This document shows positions 58,025 to 64,000 of a DNA stretch of 64,000 nt, in pieces (position 1 is the stretch's first letter; every line of letters begins with the position of its first letter). Below the pieces are notes generated by a model. The model searched no databases and had not been told where the DNA came from. It worked only from the letters and a program-made list of their open reading frames with translations. A program made the translations under genes and the position numbers. Source of the stretch: Usnea hakonensis (taxonomy: Eukaryota > Ascomycota > Lecanoromycetes > Lecanorales > Parmeliaceae); the NCBI GenBank assembly GCA_013423325.1, contig BLJB01000134.1:1-64000 (forward strand). Direction: 5' to 3'.

Positions 58025-59969
58025 TCAACGGTGGAGGTAGGCACTCCTGTCATCTCCTGCTCGACGTACTTCAACCTCAATGAGCGGTCCAATATAAGTT
58101 CTGTGTGCCATTGCAAAATAATAGGCTGTGCTGGACAAGAGAACAGTACCAAAGATCAGGACACTGTAGTTCATGGTAACCGCGGTGGTTGGCGTTACCG
58201 GCGGCCAGAAGCTGAAGAAGATAACAATTATTATGAATGCGCAGGCTACAGCGTTGACAGCAATGCCCCAGATCCCGGGGATTCTGAAGGGACCCCATTG
58301 CAGACCACTCTTCCCCGTTGCATCGGGAGCTGACTTGGCGATCGCACCTGTGCAGCGACGCCATAAAAGAAGTGCGCAGGAAATCAGATAGGAAGAGTAA
58401 AGCCCACTGACAGTCAACGAAATTACGTCATTGAATGCCACTGAAGATCCAATGTTGATCAGAGACAGAAGGCAGGTGAAGGCGGTCGTCAAGCCAATTG
58501 CATTGAGAGGCAACGAGGTGCGTCGGTTTACCTGCCAACAAGTCAGAAATCATTGACAATTGGCGCCTATGTGAAAACCAACTCTGCCCAGAAAATCAGA
58601 AAACGGTAGGCCACGATCTCTTGCAAAAGACCAAGTCATCCTCGACGATGATGCGAAAGAGGTTATTGTCGCCCACACAAACATAAACACAATGACTGCT
58701 ACAAGCCCAGAACCCTTGGATTTTGAGCCTGCAGCTTGCGTGAACACTGCCATGAACGGAAACTCGACCGGTTGAGTCGAGATTATCTTTTCGGTGTCTA
58801 CGAGACTGAACAGCGTGGCGAGGAGTATACCGAAGGCGAGTGCTCCATTTATCACCATACTCAAAACCATCGAACGTGGTACGACGATGGCTGGATTCTT
58901 GACCTCCTCCGAGATGTGTACGGCTCCATCCGCGCCGAGGAAGGCGAATACAGTCCCTACGATGCCCACAAAAAAGGATAGGCTCTGGGTGGACCATCCT
59001 CCGGCATTTGTGAAAACAGTAAATACCTGTTGTGGGGAGACGTGAGGGCTAAGATAGACCAACGGAACCAGGATGGCCACAAATACAACAACGTGGAGTG
59101 TCATGACCAGTATTTCTATCTTTGCCAGTACACTGGTCACGACTGCATTGATGCCAAAACTGCAAATTGCCACTGCCCAAGTCAAAAGGGTGCCGTGCCA
59201 GCCTCTGGGGCTATAGCTTGGGCTAGTTAGGATGATGATTCCTTGAATAGCTGTCCCAGTGAGGTATGATGCTGCCGCAATGTTTGCTTGCCAACCCAGC
59301 ACCGTAAGCCACCCAGTGATATAGCTTAGTACTTTTCGTGAAGATCTGGGAGCCAGCATTGCCACCCAATGATACTGCCCTCCTGCGGTGGGTGCCCTGT
59401 CAGTGATATCAGCAATGACGTGATTCTGACGCTTGTGGGCAGGGATACATTGATGCAAGTTCTCCCAAAGTAGTGAAAGTACACAGTACGCCAATCCAGA
59501 CAATGATGAAGCCGTAGAACAAGCCGGCAGGACCTCCGCTACAACAGATTTTGTCAGTCTCTCAATCTGCTCTCGACGAGGTAAAAGACACACTTGCTGA
59601 GGCCAGTGGTAAAAAGTCTGGAAGCCTCGGTCAGCGAATCATCTAATCCGATAAATCATAATGCGCACGAAAGCCATCCTTCCCAAGTCATCATTATAGC
59701 GCAGCTAAAGCCAACAGTGGACCATGTTCCAAAATTTCGCTGCTATTGTTAGAGACCAACAATTGCCTTAAACTTAAACTTAGTCGGTGATGACGCACCC
59801 TTAGCACTTGCTTCTTACCCAGTCGAGCCAATTGGTCTTCATCGCCATCGCACGAGTCTAGAGTCTCAATCCTTGAGGCGATATGTATATTCTCAACCTC
59901 TGAATCAAAGCGACTGATTTCGATCGGATCACGGAGAGCCCGCGAAATGGGCGTCTTCTCAGTCATAGT
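58025..59969 (-). CDS. amino-acid/polyamine/choline (APC) family permease, 558 aa, 6 exons
   Basis: Exons are 59969-59799, 59739-59669, 59617-59594, 59538-59449, 59396-58583 and 58531-58025, all in phase; exon 3 is only 24 bases. The N-terminal cytosolic tail ends in DQLARLGKKQVLRRNFG, a hallmark of fungal APC permeases, then GFSCAIMMTWEG and the first membrane helices. Further marks are TAGGQYHWVAMLAP, the loop FAFLGADGAVHISEEVKNP, and SSRMTWSFARDRGLPFSDFLGR before the last helices. About twelve membrane segments are present. Related yeast proteins import GABA or choline; the substrate here is not determined. The donor of intron 5 is GTTGGT, a weak but frame-keeping choice. A plasma-membrane location is expected. 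Confidence 0.9.
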
Positions 59970-60854
59970 GTCGCTCAAAATTTTATGAGGGATATAGTAT
60001 AGAGAAGATTGCGACAATCTCTTGCTGGCCAGAAAGGAGGCATTGAAGGAGGATGGAGGTGTCAAGATGAGAGGGCAAATGGTTGCGGCGACGAATCGAG
60101 GTCAGCAGGTAACCCCGCAATATGCCCATACTACAGGTACCTTATCTTGCAACCTTGCCATTGGTCGCACGCACATATTCGGATTTGCTCTCCGACATTC
60201 ATTGGAAGATATGACGGGATGCGGTATTTAAAGCCTCTGGATGATTTTGATTGGTCCCTAAACATGCACGCAGACTGCAGACTGCTGAGTCAGGGTATGA
60301 GGCAGCGCATCATTCACCGTGTTCCGCAGCAAAGGAACTCGAAACGAACCACATCCCTGCATTTGAGATGGCACAGGCGGCCAGTAAAACGAACGGTACA
60401 TGCTGTTTCGCTTTGGACCACAGATAGAGTAGGATTCCACTTGCCTTTGCTCCAGGCCATTTACGTGCCTCGTCCCCGCCAAAGGAGATACTTACATGCA
60501 GAAGGATCATGTAGGTTTCTGCTCATGCTATTTATGGTAGCATTGTTCATTCAACTCAGGCGCAATTCTATACTGTGACACTTGACACTGAGCGGTCCCT
60601 GCATCATGCGGGGCGCAGTCACCTGATTTCCTGAAGGTGCCTTAGCTTCGCATCAAAACTACTCAATTTCATTGGCTTAAGAAGGCCGAAGGTGGTCATC
60701 TCGAAACACATAAATTCACTCTTATAATCCCAATTGATGTCGCAGATTTACAGCCACCTCCTTCTCATCATCAAAGAGTCGTTCACCCCCGTTATCATGC
60801 TCACCCTCTTTCGGCACTTGTCTTCATCATATCTTCGTATCTATATTTTCAACG
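59970..60854. other. divergent intergenic region of 885 bases
   Basis: Promoters of the permease gene (minus) and the single-pass membrane protein gene (plus). An open frame at 60009-60578 has no ATG of good context and no protein-like features. Confidence 0.45.
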
Positions 60855-61753
60855 ATGGATAGAGTAGTAGAGTCTGGACTAGAGGTTCAAATAGCTACGA
60901 GCCCAGAAATTGTTTCTCAACCGTATACAGAGAAATATAATATAACAAGTGAAACGACGAGTCAACCTTACTCCAGTCCCACAGATACGTCTGTTCAGTC
61001 TTACAGAAGGAGCCAAAGCCGTTTCCAGAACGTTTGGATCCTGGCGATAATTGGGTTCATATGTCTAGCTGTAGCAATTAGCGCGGGACTCGGTGCAGGA
61101 TTGGCAGCCCAGCATAAGTCGGTCTCTTCCAGGTAAGGTCGTCCTCTGTCATGGTACACTCAATTGCAAATAACCAGACCTTATATCTACATAGCCACGC
61201 ACCGACGGCTACTATTGGGAACAACGACACACCTGCTACTATTATTCAGGCCAGTAACGCACCTGTCACATTCACAGAGTCTCGAACCATCCTTACGAGT
61301 ACATCGACTCCATCTACCCCCCCGTCAGTCATATGTCCTGCCGCGAACGGCTCTATATACAATGCAACCAATAAGCCGCATCTAACAATAAATTCGGGAC
61401 TTTCATCACAAATCAGCCAAACATCCCTCTCCTTCGAGATTCTCTGCTACACCAACTTTGTCGAAGGAACCGTCGAAGGAAGTCAAAACTCAGTCATGGA
61501 TCTCCAGCTCATCTCCAACATCTCCTCGCTTGCTGACTGCATGGATGCGTGCGCTTTATACAATTTCCAGATGAGGGAGCGTAACTTCCCGGCATACGCG
61601 TGCACAGGACTTGCGTGGGGCGTGGAGGCTTATCTACAGCAGTTAGGTTTCGGGTGGCCAGTGTGTCGGCTGAAGAACAATGTGACATTGTCATCGACAA
61701 ACGATACTGCAAACTTCCCTGGTTGCGATGGGGCTGTTCTTCTAAACACCTAG
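60855..61753 (+). CDS. single-pass membrane protein with cysteine-rich ectodomain, 278 aa, 2 exons
   Basis: Exon 1 is 60855-61132. A 62-base intron (GTAAGG..CATAG) leads to exon 2 at 61195-61753; the earlier CCAG acceptor does not keep frame. Residues 1-58 are polar and tyrosine/serine rich. Residues 59-86 (VWILAIIGFICLAVAISAGL) form one membrane helix. A Ser/Thr-rich stalk with sequons (NGS, NAT) follows. The last 130 residues carry cysteines in the order FEILCYTNF, LADCMDACALYN, YACTGLAW, VCRLKN, PGCDG. This is the PAN/apple-like domain layout common in fungal surface proteins. The ligand is unknown. Confidence 0.85.
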
Positions 61754-62320
61754 TTCTTATTGCCGACTGGTTTTGGTCAGCCATGATCCAGAAGCCTTAT
61801 ACACACATCAGGAGCCTCGATCCTCTCAGTCCTTCGCTCTGGCTTTTGATGGTGTACAAGCGTTTCGGTATCGTTGACGAGCTCACAGTCTATGAATATG
61901 CACTAGACCTTTGATAAGATAAAAGAAATGACAAGAAGGTGTCGGGTATAGCCAACATCGATGATAGTTGGTTAAGTAAGGAAATCGACGAGAACGAATC
62001 CTAGAACGCGGAAATGCGAACGCAATCGGCTTCACTCATCCAGGTCTACTTGAAATTGGTCACTGAGGTGTTGTGTCATTTGTTTTTAAATAATCGGTCT
62101 GCTATTTGGGTCAATCATGAGACCATTCAAACTTTGAACGACTATCTGCGACTTCAAGTTCACAGGCGCAAAGTCTATCTGCAGCAGGCAAGGGAGATGA
62201 CTGACATTATATTCTATGTAACTGTACTGAGCGTTTCAGCTCATTAGACAGAGACTGCAATGAATCAAGTTAAGCAGAACTTTTCCCCCCGTCCCTCCCC
62301 ACTGAATCAGATACCAATCC
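61754..62320. other. convergent intergenic region of 567 bases
   Basis: No gene recognised. Lies between the 3' ends of two genes. Confidence 0.45.
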
Positions 62321-62920
62321 CTAGCACCCGTACAGGATCTGCAACCCCTGCGCCCCAGTCTGCGAGTAGGAAACCGACCCAATCCCCGCCGGTGTGTTTC
62401 CATTTGGATCCGCGATACTGAAACGCAGATTGATGGTTGGCTTGCACACAACAGAGTTGATATACAGACTCGCCGGGGCTCCGTTCGTTGGGAACGTAAA
62501 GGTGCCGATCAAGCTCCCCGTCTGGGCGCCAAGGTTATTGAAGGTCGGCGTCTCGCTGCCTCCACTCTGAGGTAAATCTCCATTGATGGCGAAAACGTTG
62601 ATTTTCGTGTTGCCGCTCGTCTGGGCCCCGCCGGGGTAAGCGAACTTGATTTCGTAGGGTCCGCGCCCGGCAGGCGGGCAGGGTACGTTTTTGAACGAAG
62701 CCACCAGGTCGTGTTTTTTCTGCGGGTCCACATATTCAGCGACCGAGAAAGTAGAGCCGAGGTTCGTCGTGATGTCCCGTGCGTAGGCAGGTCCTTCGAA
62801 TATCTGGTAGACATTCGTGGGGGCGAGGAGGGTGCCGCAGGCGCGGGCCGTGAGGTCCTCAGAAGGGCGAGCGAGGGCCAGAAGGGGTAGGAGGTTGAGT
62901 GCGGCGGCGGTGAAATGCAT
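62321..62920 (-). CDS. secreted But2-like protein, 199 aa
   Basis: First in-frame ATG at 62920. Residues 1-18 (MHFTAAALNLLPLLALA) are a signal peptide. The rest reads as a beta-rich domain: CGTLLAPTNVYQIFEGP, LVASFKNVPCPPAGRGPYEI, KFAYPGGAQ, SVVCKPTINLRFSIADP, and a final LQILYGC. The pattern (opening APTxVYxIF, a FxxxPCPPxxxGPYxIKFxxPGG core, four to five cysteines) matches the secreted fungal proteins related to the But2 C-terminal domain. The function of these is unknown. The leader upstream is C-rich on the minus strand (a C10 run at about 62975). Single exon. Confidence 0.8.
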   Translation of the reverse strand: MHFTAAALNLLPLLALARPSEDLTARACGTLLAPTNVYQIFEGPAYARDITTNLGSTFSVAEYVDPQKKHDLVASFKNVPCPPAGRGPYEIKFAYPGGAQTSGNTKINVFAINGDLPQSGGSETPTFNNLGAQTGSLIGTFTFPTNGAPASLYINSVVCKPTINLRFSIADPNGNTPAGIGSVSYSQTGAQGLQILYGC

Positions 62921-64000
62921 TGTAACTGATTGTGCGAAGTCACTGTTACTAGGAGTAGGTGAGAATTCAAAGTGGGGGGGGGGAGGTGGATTGTATTTGG
63001 GTTGTGAGAGTGAGTGGTGTTCTTGAATTATATTTCGCATTGGTTGAGGCCATCTTATATGCACAGGATACACAGGATTCGCTCACAGGCAGGAGCGAAG
63101 GGGCGTTAATGCTCTGGTGTCCGACCGAAGTTGAATTCCACGGTGGAAAATCTTGATGTTTGTGAAATCTCGACGGTGGAAAGTCACATCCGCATACTCG
63201 GGTTTTTCCGCCTCGTTAATGAATCGGCAAAGCGTTTCTGCTAGAGGTTGAGACTTATGAGAACCATTAAACACCAAATCAAAGTTATCTGATCGATCAC
63301 ATAAGAATATTTGACCGGAACGTTAGGCAAGACTATGCCCGCCTAAGGAGGGAGTGGCTTGTCAGCTTTTAGGTGCTGCGGAATGCAAAATATTACGCAC
63401 ACACTATACAAAGAACAGCTTTTGGTTTAGGTAGAAGTAGAGAGGAGTTGATGAAGTTCATAGATACAATTTGGCTCTGTTTGTGGCCTGAGAAGGTCTT
63501 CCAAGACTTACCGGGCCATTGAAAGAACCGTGAGAAGAAAGCGCTTCTTTGGAGGCTATCTTGTCGGAACTATATGTCACATGAGGGATAGGTCAGGAAG
63601 GGTCGGAACAAGACCAAGCGTTAGTGAATGAACTCTTTTGAGGGTTTCGCATGTTCGACATTTCTCCACCACAACTTACTTCCACGTGCTTCATTTCCCC
63701 GCCTTCTTACTACGTAAGAGGCTGCCACCGGCGTTTCTGTGGCTTCCGAGAAGATGACGATAATAAAAATGTGGAAACAAGGATGGTCGACGATGCGCCT
63801 TCATATTGTTTGTTACGTACATTTCGCGGGGCTGGACAATTGGGATCAGGGGGACCGAGAAGACAGAAGAAAAGAATGATTGACTTCGATTCTTCCAGGA
63901 AAGAGGGAACAAAGAAGAGGGGCAGTATAAGTTCAACAAGAGTAAAAGGAGATTAGGGATAATGCTGATGTTTGTCATAGCTGAAGAAAAGAAGAAGAAG
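62921..64000. other. terminal intergenic region of 1.1 kb
   Basis: Contains the promoter of the But2-like gene with a G10 run (62975-62984 on plus) and otherwise only short frames. The last 20 bases are purine-rich (GAAGAAAAGAAGAAGAAG). Confidence 0.45.

Noticed and set aside
60009..60578. 189-codon plus-strand frame
   Set aside because: Lies in the divergent promoter of the permease and surface-protein genes and reads like random sequence.

Overview
The window looks like nuclear DNA of a filamentous ascomycete (Pezizomycotina). The genes are interrupted by short introns (about 40-60 bases, GT..AG with CTAAY-type branch points). The products belong to families that are typical of moulds: a NACHT-ankyrin NLR-like protein, PTH11/SAT4-type rhodopsin-like membrane proteins, a drug:H+ antiporter, an amino-acid permease, and many small secreted cysteine-containing proteins. 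The genus cannot be fixed from the sequence alone. There is no rRNA, no convincing tRNA, no CRISPR and no autonomous transposon. I rebuilt the exon structures by hand from splice consensus and reading phase; every multi-exon model offered as firm has a total length divisible by three.

Layout. 0.8-6.2 kb: an eight-exon NACHT/ankyrin/SPRY receptor-like gene. 7.9-8.2 kb: a two-exon 94-residue protein with two CPRC knuckles. 11.9-14.2 kb: two secreted proteins, the second lying in DNA that switches from C-rich to G-rich and ends in a 43-base poly-G run. 14.7-16.0 kb: a J-domain protein with a GC-AG intron. 17.2-26.3 kb: an accessory block with a large AAA+ ATPase, a protein kinase fused to a STAND-like domain that lacks its P-loop, a CorA-like membrane protein with a doubtful 5' end, and at least two gene fragments. 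27.6-33.7 kb: an actin/Hsp70-fold protein, an uncharacterised 275-residue protein and a secreted protein. 35.4-37.2 kb: an MFS transporter. 38.6-39.2 kb: a MITE with TA target duplication and an internal 23-bp minisatellite. 41.1-48.3 kb: a secreted protein, a lysine-rich cytosolic protein, a GNAT acetyltransferase, a decayed secreted-peptidase-like gene, a repeat-containing charged protein and a 110-bp tandem duplication. 51.0 kb: a second, unrelated MITE. 51.7-62.9 kb: a PTH11-like 7TM protein, a zinc-knuckle protein, an AlkB-like dioxygenase, an amino-acid permease with a 24-base micro-exon, a single-pass membrane protein with a cysteine-rich ectodomain, and a secreted But2-like protein.

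The genes do not form an obvious biosynthetic pathway. The common themes are self/non-self or stress sensing (NLR, kinase-STAND fusion, AAA+, actin-fold and J-domain proteins) and the cell surface or secretome. The most unusual item is the kinase joined to a P-loop-less STAND core at 20.8-23.3 kb. It sits tail-to-tail with an AAA+ ATPase and beside decaying relatives, in an island that looks like a fast-evolving sensing locus; that reading is inference.
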